Shown here: piece after piece, positions 16,551-25,682 of the stretch
Position numbering within the stretch: the stretch's first letter is position 1
Layout: each line of letters starts with the position of its first letter
Source of the DNA: Bacteroidetes bacterium UBA1935
GTDB taxonomy: Bacteria > Bacteroidota > Bacteroidia > Chitinophagales > Chitinophagaceae
Reading direction: 5' to 3'
Length of the DNA stretch: 64,000 nucleotides
Assembly: GCA_002337045.1 (NCBI GenBank)
Contig: DDFF01000006.1
Span: forward strand, 514,614 to 578,613
Made by a program: the position numbers and the translations under genes
The notes under the pieces: generated by a model
Databases searched by the model: none
What the model was told of the DNA's origin: nothing
The model's input: only the letters and a program-made list of their open reading frames with translations

Positions 16551-18782
16551 ATGAATCATTTACCACATCTTATACAAGACCTTGCGCTGATACTGATAGT
16601 GGCAGGTATAACCACGTTGCTGTTTAAAAGGCTAAAGCAACCCGTGGTGCTGGGGTATATATTGGCAGGCTTGCTGGTAAGCCCCAACTTCAGACTATTC
16701 CCTACTGTAACGGATATAGAGAACGTACGTGTATGGGCAGATATTGGTGTGATATTTCTGTTGTTTACGCTTGGTTTAGAATTCAGTTTTAAGAAGCTGA
16801 TGCATGTGGGTGGTACATCGTCCATCACCGCATTGATAGAAGTATCTGCCATGTTGGGTATTGGTTTTGTAGTGGGTAAGCTGCTTGGCTGGCCCTTGAT
16901 GGATTGTATCTTTCTGGGTGGTATTATGAGTATTGCGTCTACTACCATCATCCTGCGCTCGTTTGATGAGATGGGGCTCAAGGGGCGCAAGTTTGCAGAG
17001 CTGGTATTTGGCGTGCTGATAATAGAAGACCTTGTGGCCGTTGTGCTGATGGTATTGCTATCTACCATTGCTGTGAGCCGCGAGTTTGCAGGTACGCAAA
17101 TGCTCACATCCATTCTTACACTGGCATTTTTCCTGATACTATGGTTTATTGCAGGTATATTTTTTATCCCTTCGTTCCTGAGTCGTGCACAAAAACATTT
17201 GAATAATGAGACCCTGCTTGTATTGTCTATTGGTATGTGTCTGGGTATGGTAATGCTGTCTTCGAAAGCAGGTTTTTCGCCTGCATTGGGTGCGTTTGTA
17301 ATGGGCTCTATACTGGCAGAAACAACACAGGCAGAAAGAATAGAGCATATCGTACAGCCTGTTAAGGATTTATTCGGGGCAGTGTTCTTTGTATCTGTGG
17401 GGATGCTGATAGACCCTAAAGTGCTGATAGATTATTCAGGGCCGATACTGATTATAACATTGACATTGATTGTGGGTAAAGTGCTGCATGTAATAGCAGG
17501 TGCACTGATAGCAGGGCAGCCTTTGAAGCGCGCTATACATGCAGGTATGAGCATGGGGCAGATAGGTGAATTCTCCTTCATCATTGCAACCTTGGGCGTC
17601 ACGTTGGGTGTAACAAGTAGCTTTCTGTACCCGATTGCAGTGGCGGTATCGGCAGTTACTACATTTTCTACACCATACCTTATAAAGCTTGCCGGGCCTA
17701 CCTACGAGGTGGTAGATAAACTGCTGCCAGTAAAATGGAGAAAAGCAATGGACAGGTATAGTACAGGCGCACAGTCTATAACCACAGCCAGCGATTGGCG
17801 GAAGGTGATACAGGCCACCTTGGTTATCATCATAGTATTCTCGTTGGTTATCATCGGTATTATCTTCCTGTTTGTCAACTATGTGCTATGGTGGGTAGCT
17901 GATTATGTGAAGTCTGATGTGTGGGTACATATCATTACCGCGATATTGTGCCTTGCAGCCATGTCGCCGTTTCTGTGGGCGCTGGTGCTTCGAAAGGTTG
18001 CGCCTGAGTCTACAGCATTGCTATGGAGCAACAGACGGTACAGAGCGCCGTTGCTATTTCTGCGATTGGTAAGGGCAGGTATTTCTATTGTATACATCAG
18101 CCTGTTTATGCTCAGCTTCTTCCCTGTGATTGTTGCGATAACTGGTGCCATAGTTTTGGTAAGCTTTGCCGCCATATTCTCTAAGCGCATACATAGATTT
18201 TACATCAGGCTCGAGAACAGGTTTATGTTCAACTTTTATCATCGTGAACTACAGGAAGCCAAAGCAAGCCTGCGAGAGCTGGCACCGTGGGATGCGCATA
18301 TTGCACGCATTACCTTTCCTGCAGGTGCAGTGTGTACGGGTAATACACTGGAAGAAATGCAGATACGTGAACGCTTTGGTGTGAATATAGCCATGATAAA
18401 ACGTGGGGAATTTCATACCATACCCGCACCCGGTAGGTATGAGCGCCTTTACCCCGGAGATAAGTTGTTTGTGATAGGTACTGATGAGCAACTGGAAGCA
18501 TTTAAGAAATACATAGAACCGGAAAACGGGCAAAGCCTTGCTGCGCTGGAAACCCGAGAAGTAGTACTGAAAAAGCTGACACTGAATGAAAGTTCCGAAC
18601 TGTTAGGACAAACGATCAGAAACAGTGGCATCCGCGAAAAAACTAATGGCTTGATTGTAGGTATAGAACGTGATGGCAAACGAATCCTGAACCCCGAATC
18701 GAGTACCATGTTTGAGGATGGAGATAAGGTGTGGATAGTTGGTGACAGCCAATTAATAAACGAACTGATAGCTACTAAATAG
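16551..18782 (+). CDS. Kef/CPA2-type cation:proton antiporter with two RCK C-terminal domains
   Basis: About twelve membrane segments (residues 10-390) carry the CPA2 signature LGYILAGLLVSPNF. A second hydrophobic block follows (about 410-560), with two TrkA-C/RCK_C-type ligand-sensing domains at about 580-660 and 665-743. No Rossmann RCK_N nucleotide-binding domain is evident between them, so it differs from E. coli KefB and KefC. It likely moves K+ or Na+ against H+ across the inner membrane. The length of 743 residues reflects the added membrane block. It is a single gene with no partner visible. Confidence 0.88.
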   Translation: MNHLPHLIQDLALILIVAGITTLLFKRLKQPVVLGYILAGLLVSPNFRLFPTVTDIENVRVWADIGVIFLLFTLGLEFSFKKLMHVGGTSSITALIEVSAMLGIGFVVGKLLGWPLMDCIFLGGIMSIASTTIILRSFDEMGLKGRKFAELVFGVLIIEDLVAVVLMVLLSTIAVSREFAGTQMLTSILTLAFFLILWFIAGIFFIPSFLSRAQKHLNNETLLVLSIGMCLGMVMLSSKAGFSPALGAFVMGSILAETTQAERIEHIVQPVKDLFGAVFFVSVGMLIDPKVLIDYSGPILIITLTLIVGKVLHVIAGALIAGQPLKRAIHAGMSMGQIGEFSFIIATLGVTLGVTSSFLYPIAVAVSAVTTFSTPYLIKLAGPTYEVVDKLLPVKWRKAMDRYSTGAQSITTASDWRKVIQATLVIIIVFSLVIIGIIFLFVNYVLWWVADYVKSDVWVHIITAILCLAAMSPFLWALVLRKVAPESTALLWSNRRYRAPLLFLRLVRAGISIVYISLFMLSFFPVIVAITGAIVLVSFAAIFSKRIHRFYIRLENRFMFNFYHRELQEAKASLRELAPWDAHIARITFPAGAVCTGNTLEEMQIRERFGVNIAMIKRGEFHTIPAPGRYERLYPGDKLFVIGTDEQLEAFKKYIEPENGQSLAALETREVVLKKLTLNESSELLGQTIRNSGIREKTNGLIVGIERDGKRILNPESSTMFEDGDKVWIVGDSQLINELIATK

Positions 18783-18785
18783 TGG

Positions 18786-19220
18786 TTATTTTCTGTTGCC
18801 TGTTAGTATTCTGCTTTCATACATGTGGCCACCCAGATACCGCGAATAGGTGATAAAAACCGAATCGCTGGTGAGGATTATTTTATCACAATCGTTGGGG
18901 TTGGAAAAATACTTGTAATACCCTGCATACGCCGGGTATTTATTGTTGTAACTAAATGTATCCTTTCCGGCTAAAATATAATTTGCTGCCGTATCGAAAG
19001 ATACCGCCAATTGTCTGTTTAGCGGATAGTGTGTAATTACCGTAGTATCGCCTGAGGCATTTGAATACCATCTGTATACACTATCGAAGACTATATAGTT
19101 GCCTGTAAAGATTCCCGGTAGTTTTGTAGTATTGGTATTATCAACAACGCTGTTTTGGTTGTCTTTTTTGCATGAGGAGATTGCTACTATCAGCAAGAGA
19201 GCTATTGATGTAAGTCTCAT
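18786..19220 (-). CDS. Small lipoprotein of unknown function
   Basis: This 144-residue protein has a lipobox ending AISSC (Cys17). The mature part is beta-rich with several Tyr- and Asn-containing strands, and I recognise no domain. It is convergent with the antiporter gene (3-bp gap) and downstream of pckA behind a terminator. Confidence 0.65.
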   Translation of the reverse strand: MRLTSIALLLIVAISSCKKDNQNSVVDNTNTTKLPGIFTGNYIVFDSVYRWYSNASGDTTVITHYPLNRQLAVSFDTAANYILAGKDTFSYNNKYPAYAGYYKYFSNPNDCDKIILTSDSVFITYSRYLGGHMYESRILTGNRK

Positions 19221-19257
19221 AGGTTGTTAAATGTTATTAAAGTTACTAAAAAATACA

Positions 19258-19281
19258 AACCCCGACCAACTGGCCGGGGTT
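19258..19281 (-). terminator. Terminator of pckA
   Basis: AACCCCGACC and GGCCGGGGTT pair with one mismatch around a 4-nt loop, 28 bp past the pckA stop. On the minus strand they lead into a T-rich tract. Confidence 0.75.
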
Positions 19282-19308
19282 TTATAATTAAGAGCAGTTA
19301 AAACTCAA

Positions 19309-20922
19309 TTAAGCGTTCTCCATCACTTTTGGTGCAGCAGCCATGATTTCTTCATTAGCCTGAGAAGCGTATTTGTCAAAGTTTTTCACGAACAGTTGTG
19401 CCAGTTCGTTTGCTTTCTTATCGTATGCTTCTTTGTCTGCCCATGTATCGCGTGGGTTCAGAATTTCTGCAGGTGCACCCGGTACGCTTTGTGGTACCAG
19501 TACGCCAAATGTTGGGTGAGCTTTGTATTCAACATTGTTCAGTTCACCATTCATAGCTGCAGTAATCATAGCACGTGTGTAGCTCAGCTTCATACGGCTA
19601 CCTGTACCGTACGCACCACCGCTCCAACCTGTGTTGATGAGCCATACGTTAACATCGCTATGCTCTTCCAGTTTCTTACCCAGCAACTCAGCATATTTAG
19701 TTGGGTGCAAAGGCAGGAACACACGGCCAAAACAAGCAGAGAACGTAGTCTGTGGTTCTGTAACACCAACTTCGGTACCTGCAACTTTTGCAGTGTAACC
19801 GCTGATGAAGTGGTACATTGCCTGGCCTTTCGTCAGTTTGCTGATTGGAGGTAGAATACCGAACGCATCGCAAGTAAGGAAGAATATGTTTTTAGGGTCG
19901 CCACCGTAAGATGGTTCTTTTGCATTTTCTATGTGGTAAATCGGATATGCAGCACGTGTATTTTCAGTAATGCTGCCATCTGCATAATCTACAGTTTTAG
20001 TGCCTGCATGGAATTTGATGTTTTCCAACAGTGCATTTGGCTTGATAGCATTGAAGATCTGTGGTTCTTTTTCAGCGCTCAGGTCTATACATTTTGCATA
20101 GCAACCGCCTTCAAAGTTAAATACAGAACCATCTGCCCAGCCGTGTTCGTCGTCACCAATCAGTGCGCGGTTAGGGTCTGCAGACAGGGTAGTTTTACCA
20201 GTACCGCTCAGACCGAAGAACAGGGCAACATCGCCATCTTTACCTTCGTTTGCAGAGCAGTGCATACTCAGTACTTTATGATCGTGCGGCAGTACAAAGT
20301 TCAGTACGCCGAAGATACCTTTCTTCATTTCGCCTGTGTAAGCAGAACCACCTATCAGGATGACTTTACGTGTAAAGTTTACGATAGTGAAGTTTGCCTG
20401 ACGTGTACCGTCTACAGCAGGATCTGCCTGGAAGCTGGGAGCCTGAATGATGTGCCAGTCAGGAGTCTGTGTTTCGATTTCCTGTGCAGAAGGGCGCAGG
20501 AACAGGTCGTTACAGAACAGGTTAGCCCAAGGCGTCTCGTTTACCACACGGATGTTCAGACGGTATTTCGGATCAGCACATGCATAAGCATCGCGTACCC
20601 ATACTTCTTTACCACCGAGGTAGGCTACTACTTTATCATACAGTTTGTTGAAAGCTTCAGGAGAGAAAGCAATATTTACATCACCCCAATCTACACTGTG
20701 TTCAGTGATAGCGTCCTTAACTGTGAATTTGTCTTTAGGAGAGCGTCCCGTAAACTTTCCGGTGCTAACACACAGCGCGCCTGTATCATTCAGTTCGCCT
20801 TGTCCGAGTTCTATTGTTTTTTGAGTCAGCTCTTCAGGAGAGAGATTCCAGTGAGCAACGGCAACATTCAGCCCTATGTTACTAAGATTAGCTGAAGGGT
20901 TCTTTTTACCAAATTCCTGCAT
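19309..20922 (-). CDS. pckA: Phosphoenolpyruvate carboxykinase (ATP)
   Basis: It converts oxaloacetate and ATP to phosphoenolpyruvate, ADP and CO2 in gluconeogenesis. The 537-residue sequence carries the P-loop GLSGTGKTTLSADP, the kinase-2 motif IGDDEHGW, and the substrate-binding FTGRSPKDKF near the N-terminus. The P-loop form and length identify the ATP-dependent class, not the GTP class. A TAnnTTTG promoter box lies 34 bp upstream, and a GC-rich terminator follows. Confidence 0.97.
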   Translation of the reverse strand: MQEFGKKNPSANLSNIGLNVAVAHWNLSPEELTQKTIELGQGELNDTGALCVSTGKFTGRSPKDKFTVKDAITEHSVDWGDVNIAFSPEAFNKLYDKVVAYLGGKEVWVRDAYACADPKYRLNIRVVNETPWANLFCNDLFLRPSAQEIETQTPDWHIIQAPSFQADPAVDGTRQANFTIVNFTRKVILIGGSAYTGEMKKGIFGVLNFVLPHDHKVLSMHCSANEGKDGDVALFFGLSGTGKTTLSADPNRALIGDDEHGWADGSVFNFEGGCYAKCIDLSAEKEPQIFNAIKPNALLENIKFHAGTKTVDYADGSITENTRAAYPIYHIENAKEPSYGGDPKNIFFLTCDAFGILPPISKLTKGQAMYHFISGYTAKVAGTEVGVTEPQTTFSACFGRVFLPLHPTKYAELLGKKLEEHSDVNVWLINTGWSGGAYGTGSRMKLSYTRAMITAAMNGELNNVEYKAHPTFGVLVPQSVPGAPAEILNPRDTWADKEAYDKKANELAQLFVKNFDKYASQANEEIMAAAPKVMENA

Positions 20923-20956
20923 AGAATTATCTTTTTGTTATAAAAAGTTGAGGCGG

Positions 20957-20964
20957 CAAAAATA
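20957..20964 (-). promoter_or_regulatory. Bacteroidota -7 box of pckA
   Basis: The minus strand reads TATTTTTG, fitting TAnnTTTG, 34 bp before the pckA ATG. The rest of the 329-bp pckA-atpB divergent region (20923-21251) shows nothing else that I recognise apart from the atp promoter box. Confidence 0.45.
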
Positions 20965-21221
20965 CTACATAAAACATTTAACCACTATTAAATTTCAGGC
21001 GATTGCTACAAAATTTACAAACAATAACAAGCAGCTAACGAAACAATTAATATAGAAATAATATATCTGTAAGCCATTGAAGCCATAAAAAGAGGTACAG
21101 TTGACGAAAAACGTGCATTTGAAGCTTACGATTTTAACAAATAGCCTCGTAAAGCTGTGCCTGAAAAGCGTACGTATTTTATAAAAAAACAAATCGCCCT
21201 TTTTTTTGAACGATAAACCCG

Positions 21222-21229
21222 TATCTTTG
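21222..21229 (+). promoter_or_regulatory. Bacteroidota -7 box of the atp operon
   Basis: TATCTTTG matches TAnnTTTG. A T-run ending in TTTG lies about 20 bp upstream and could serve as the -33 element. The atpB ATG follows 22 bp downstream. Confidence 0.6.
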
Positions 21230-21251
21230 CGCAAATTTTCAGGGCAGAATA

Positions 21252-22436
21252 ATGAGATCCGGACGTTTATTTTCCTTACTGGCATTGACTTTCGCGCTAT
21301 CGAGCGCACCTGTTTTTACATATGCGCAACATGAAGAAAATCATGAGGCAGCCCCTGTTGCAGTGGCTGAAGCAGCACATGAAGGACACCACGAAGAAAA
21401 AAAGGAGGGTTTTAACGCTTCTGAAGTAATCTTTGGCCACATTGGCGATTCTCACTACTGGCACTTTTTTGATGTTAATGAACATCCGGTAAGCTTATCT
21501 TTACCTGTTATTATATATCATCCTGAAAAAGGGCTGGAAGTCTTCTCTGCATCTAAATTTCACCACGGGCATGAAAGCTATAATGGCTATATGATAGACC
21601 CGAACAGCAAGATGAAAGAAAAAATCATCTCTGAGGATGGTGCAAAAATTATTGATTTCTCTATAACTAAGAACGTTCTTTCTATGATTATATCAGTAGT
21701 ACTGCTACTGACTATCATGCTGAATGTAGCTAAGAAATATAAAAAGAACGGTGCTATGGTAGCGCCTAGCGGTTTCCAGAATGCACTGGAGCCTGTTATC
21801 ACTTTTGTGCGTGACGAGGTAGCTAAACCCAATCTGGGTAATAAATACATGCGCTTCATGCCATTGTTGCTGACGGTGTTCTTCTTTATATGGATAAACA
21901 ACTTGTTGGGTCTGCTACCGGGTGGCGCTAACTTTACGGGCAACATCTCGGTAACAGCTTGTTTGGCTATTATATCGTTCCTGGTAATGGTATTTAGCGG
22001 TAACAAACATTTCTGGGGCCACTTGTTCAACCCTCCGGGTGTACCTCTGGGTGTAAAGTTCCTACTGGTACCTATCGAGATTATTTCTCTGTTTATTAAG
22101 CCGATAGCGCTGATGATACGTCTTTTTGCCAACATACTGGCAGGACACATCGTTATACTTAGCGTTATCTCAATGATATTCATTTTCGCAGGATTGAGTA
22201 AAGTTGCAGGCTGGGGTTTTGCACCTGTATCTATGGCGTTCACTATCTTCATGTTCTTCCTGGAACTGTTGGTGGCTGCTATACAGGCGTTTATCTTCAC
22301 CAACCTGACAGCTGTATTTATAGGACAGGCAGTAGAAGAAGGTCATGATCATGATATGCATCACGAAGACTATCATGCTCATAACCCGGAAACTGGCCAA
22401 GAGTACAACGTATCAAAACAAGAAATAATCGCTTAA
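21252..22436 (+). CDS. atpB: ATP synthase F0 subunit a
   Basis: Subunit a forms the proton half-channels of the F0 motor in the inner membrane. The N-terminus carries a signal peptide followed by a His/Glu-rich segment (HEENHEAAPVAVAEAAHEGHHEE), a feature of the long Bacteroidota subunit a. Membrane helices begin near residue 135. The essential Arg is in MIRLFANILAGH. The 394-residue length fits that long form. It is the first gene of an atpBEFHA operon. Confidence 0.95.
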   Translation: MRSGRLFSLLALTFALSSAPVFTYAQHEENHEAAPVAVAEAAHEGHHEEKKEGFNASEVIFGHIGDSHYWHFFDVNEHPVSLSLPVIIYHPEKGLEVFSASKFHHGHESYNGYMIDPNSKMKEKIISEDGAKIIDFSITKNVLSMIISVVLLLTIMLNVAKKYKKNGAMVAPSGFQNALEPVITFVRDEVAKPNLGNKYMRFMPLLLTVFFFIWINNLLGLLPGGANFTGNISVTACLAIISFLVMVFSGNKHFWGHLFNPPGVPLGVKFLLVPIEIISLFIKPIALMIRLFANILAGHIVILSVISMIFIFAGLSKVAGWGFAPVSMAFTIFMFFLELLVAAIQAFIFTNLTAVFIGQAVEEGHDHDMHHEDYHAHNPETGQEYNVSKQEIIA

Positions 22437-22465
22437 TTAGTTTTTTAATCAAAATCCATAATAAC

Positions 22466-22717
22466 ATGTCTCTGTTAAACACAGTTTTGTTAGCAATTGA
22501 CGGTACAGCTGCCGCTGGTGGTGCTATCGGCGCAGGTATTGCAGTATTAGGTGCTGGTCTTGGTATCGGCCAAATCGGTAAAGGTGCAGTAGAAGCTATC
22601 TCTCGCCAACCGGAAGCTGCTGGCGACATCCGTGCGAACATGATCCTGACAGCTGCCTTCGTTGAGGGTGTTGCGCTGTTCGGCGTTATCGCAGGCCTGC
22701 TGGCTGTAGTACTGTAA
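22466..22717 (+). CDS. atpE: ATP synthase F0 subunit c
   Basis: This 83-residue proteolipid forms the rotor ring. Two hydrophobic helices flank the polar loop ISRQPEAAGDIR. The ion-carrying Glu lies in AFVEGVALFGV, and the residues after it (G-V-A) lack the Ser-Thr pair of sodium-type rings, so a proton-driven enzyme is expected. The 156-bp gap before atpF contains no gene that I can see. Confidence 0.96.
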   Translation: MSLLNTVLLAIDGTAAAGGAIGAGIAVLGAGLGIGQIGKGAVEAISRQPEAAGDIRANMILTAAFVEGVALFGVIAGLLAVVL

Positions 22718-22873
22718 TCGTACTTAAAGAATTAACTGCACTCAACGCACAGGGCAGCGAGTGCAGTTATTTTAGATTTTGATTGACAATCCGTACTGTT
22801 TTCAGGTACATCGGTAACAGGGTTGTAAAATAAAAAACCTGATAATAAAGAGCATCATAAATCAATAGATAAC

Positions 22874-23368
22874 ATGGATTTGTTGACCCCGGAACTCGGT
22901 TTATTTGTATGGACGCTGCTTGCGTTCCTCATCGTTTTCTTCATACTGCGCAAGTTTGCGTGGAAACCAATACTGAATTCGCTGCACGAGCGCGAAACAG
23001 GTATTGCTGATTCTATAGCAGCTGCTGAGCGTGTGAAAAAAGAAATGAGCCAGATGCAGGCTGACAACGAGAAGCTGATGATGGAAGCACGTGCACAAAG
23101 CGCACAAATGCTGAAAGAGGCGAAAGAAATGAAGGACAGCATCATCAACAAAGCAAAAGAAGAAACTAAAGTTGTTGCAGATAAGATGATTGCTGACGCT
23201 CAGCAACAAATTCAGCAACAAAAAATGGCCGCGCTTACCGAAGTGAAAAATGAAATCGGTAAACTGGCTGTAGAAGTAGCTGAAAAAGTAATCCGTAAGC
23301 AATTGGCAACAGCCGATAGCCAAAACGATTATGCACAGATGCTGGCAGAAGAAATTAAAATGAACTAA
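22874..23368 (+). CDS. atpF: ATP synthase F0 subunit b
   Basis: The single N-terminal membrane helix (ELGLFVWTLLAFLIVFFILRKF) is followed by a long charged coiled coil (residues 45-160), the peripheral stalk that anchors F1 to subunit a. At 164 residues it has the standard bacterial length. The gap to atpH is 22 bp. Confidence 0.95.
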   Translation: MDLLTPELGLFVWTLLAFLIVFFILRKFAWKPILNSLHERETGIADSIAAAERVKKEMSQMQADNEKLMMEARAQSAQMLKEAKEMKDSIINKAKEETKVVADKMIADAQQQIQQQKMAALTEVKNEIGKLAVEVAEKVIRKQLATADSQNDYAQMLAEEIKMN

Positions 23369-23390
23369 TAACTGAAGTAACAGAACAGAT

Positions 23391-23957
23391 ATGCCAAATC
23401 CACGTCTCGCTTCACGTTATGCCAAAGCTCTGCTGGACCTTGCTGTAGAACAGAATGCTGTTGACAGCACGCTGCAGGACATCCGCTTGTTGGATGCTGT
23501 AAGCAAACAAAGCCGCGAGTTTACTAACATGCTGCGCAGCCCGATTATAAACGCTGCTAAAAAACAGGAAGTAGTTGCTGCTGTATTAAGTGGTAAGATG
23601 AGTGCCCTGACAGAAGGCTTCATTAAACTGCTGGTAAGCAAAGGCCGCGAGGCTAACCTGCCTGAAATAGCTGATGCTTTCATAACACAATACAAGGTTA
23701 TGAAAAACATCAAAACTGTAAAACTGACAACGGCTACGCCTCTCAGCGATACAGTAAAGCAAAATATTATTAAGAATGTAGTGGCTTCTGTACACAAAGG
23801 CGAAATCGAAGTGACAGAAGTAGTAGATCCTAATATCATTGGTGGTTTCATTCTGCAAATGGATGACAAGCTGGTAGACGCAAGCGTGCGCCGCGACCTG
23901 AATGATGTTAAGACTCAGTTCCAGAAGAACATCTACGTAAGTACTATCTTCAATTAA
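23391..23957 (+). CDS. atpH: ATP synthase F1 subunit delta
   Basis: The 188-residue OSCP/delta protein links the b stalk to the top of the alpha3beta3 head. The N-terminal helical domain begins PRLASRYAKALLDLA, and the C-terminal signature reads IIGGFILQMDDKLVDASVRRDL. The order and spacing in the operon confirm the call. Confidence 0.96.
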   Translation: MPNPRLASRYAKALLDLAVEQNAVDSTLQDIRLLDAVSKQSREFTNMLRSPIINAAKKQEVVAAVLSGKMSALTEGFIKLLVSKGREANLPEIADAFITQYKVMKNIKTVKLTTATPLSDTVKQNIIKNVVASVHKGEIEVTEVVDPNIIGGFILQMDDKLVDASVRRDLNDVKTQFQKNIYVSTIFN

Positions 23958-24004
23958 TAAAAGTACAAGAGAAACAGTTTTTATTATTTATAAAATAAAA
24001 AGTC

Positions 24005-25585
24005 ATGGTTGAGATTAAACCGGATGAAATATCGGCGATACTTCGCCAGCAGTTAACAAACTTCAACGCTTCTGCCAATCTGGAAGAAGTTGGTACCGTA
24101 CTGCAAGTAGGTGACGGTATTGCCCGCGTGTATGGCCTGAATGGCGTACGTCAGGGTGAGCTGGTAGAATTTGAAAACGGCGTAAAAGCGATAGCGCTGA
24201 ACCTTGAAGAAGACAACGTGGGCGTGGTATTGATGGGTGACAGCGGTAGCATTAAAGAAGGTGCACAAGTAAAACGCACTGGCCAGATTGCCTCAATCAA
24301 AGTAGGTGAGGGTATGGTAGGCCGTGTTGTAAACACACTGGGCGAACCAATTGATGGTAAAGGCCCTATAACTGGCGAATTGTATGAAATGCCTATCGAG
24401 CGTAAAGCACCGGGCGTTATCTTCCGTGAGCCGGTAAAAGAACCACTGCAAACAGGTATCAAATCTATCGATGCGATGATTCCTATCGGCCGTGGTCAGC
24501 GTGAGTTGGTAATCGGTGACCGTCAGACAGGTAAAACTGCTATCTGTATCGATACTATCATCAACCAAAAAGAATTTTACGATGCAGGCAAGCCTGTATA
24601 CTGTATATATGTAGCGATAGGCCAGAAGGCATCTACTATTGCCGGTGTTATGAAAACACTGGAAGAGAATGGTGCTATGGCGTATACAACTATCGTTGCT
24701 GCGCCTGCTGCTGACCCAGCTCCGCTGCAGTTCTACGCTCCGTTTGCTGGTGCTGCGATAGGTGAATTCTTCCGTGATACAGGACGTCCTGCACTGGTTG
24801 TTTATGACGATTTGTCTAAACAAGCGGTGGCATACCGCGAGGTATCTCTGTTGTTGCGTCGTCCTCCGGGCCGCGAAGCTTATCCTGGTGACGTATTCTA
24901 TCTGCACAGCCGCTTGCTGGAACGTGCTGCGAAAGTTATCAATAACGATGCTATCGCTAAAACAATGAACGATTTGCCTGAGAGCATCAAACATCTGGTA
25001 AAAGGTGGTGGTTCTCTGACAGCATTACCAATCATTGAAACACAAGCGGGTGACGTATCTGCTTACATCCCGACAAACGTAATCTCAATTACCGATGGTC
25101 AGATATTCCTGGAATCAAACCTGTTCCTTGCAGGTATCCGTCCTGCTATCAACGTTGGTATCTCTGTAAGCCGTGTGGGTGGTAGTGCGCAGATCAAATC
25201 AATGAAAAAAGTTGCCGGTACACTGAAACTTGACCAAGCACTCTATCGTGAGATGGAAGCGTTCTCTAAATTCGGTGGTGATCTGGATGCTGCTACAAAA
25301 GTAGTACTGGATAAAGGTAGCCGTAACGTGGAAATCCTGAAACAAAACCAATACTCTCCATATAGCGTAGAGAAGCAAGTTGCTATCATCTATCTGGGTA
25401 CAAACAACCTGATCCGCGAAGTGCCTGTTAAGAATGTAAAAGCATTCGAAGAAGCATTCCTGCGCGAACTGGAATTGAAAATGCCTGAGTTGCTGGCTGA
25501 CTTCAAAAAAGGTAACCTGCCTGAAGACGGCATAGCTAAGATGGTGAAAATGGCTCAGGATATGATTCCTCAGTTCAAAAACTAA
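24005..25585 (+). CDS. atpA: ATP synthase F1 subunit alpha
   Basis: The 526-residue alpha subunit carries the nucleotide-binding P-loop GDRQTGKTA and the arginine-finger region SRVGGSAQIKSMKKVAGTLK. It is the last gene of this operon. A strong terminator follows, and the next gene is convergent and unrelated. atpG (gamma), which usually follows atpA, must be elsewhere in the genome, as must atpD and atpC. Confidence 0.98.
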   Translation: MVEIKPDEISAILRQQLTNFNASANLEEVGTVLQVGDGIARVYGLNGVRQGELVEFENGVKAIALNLEEDNVGVVLMGDSGSIKEGAQVKRTGQIASIKVGEGMVGRVVNTLGEPIDGKGPITGELYEMPIERKAPGVIFREPVKEPLQTGIKSIDAMIPIGRGQRELVIGDRQTGKTAICIDTIINQKEFYDAGKPVYCIYVAIGQKASTIAGVMKTLEENGAMAYTTIVAAPAADPAPLQFYAPFAGAAIGEFFRDTGRPALVVYDDLSKQAVAYREVSLLLRRPPGREAYPGDVFYLHSRLLERAAKVINNDAIAKTMNDLPESIKHLVKGGGSLTALPIIETQAGDVSAYIPTNVISITDGQIFLESNLFLAGIRPAINVGISVSRVGGSAQIKSMKKVAGTLKLDQALYREMEAFSKFGGDLDAATKVVLDKGSRNVEILKQNQYSPYSVEKQVAIIYLGTNNLIREVPVKNVKAFEEAFLRELELKMPELLADFKKGNLPEDGIAKMVKMAQDMIPQFKN

Positions 25586-25616
25586 TCGTTTATTCCCGAA
25601 AGGGATGATATAAAGT

Positions 25617-25643
25617 AAAAGCCCCGCATCAAGCGGGGCTTTT
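25617..25643. terminator. Bidirectional terminator after atpA
   Basis: AAAAGCCCCGC and GCGGGGCTTTT pair perfectly around a 5-nt loop, and the pairing extends into AGT/ACT outside. It lies between the convergent atpA and PorP/SprF genes. Confidence 0.92.
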
Positions 25644-25682
25644 ACTTTTAACAGGCAGTAAGCGGTATTTAACCAAAATGTA

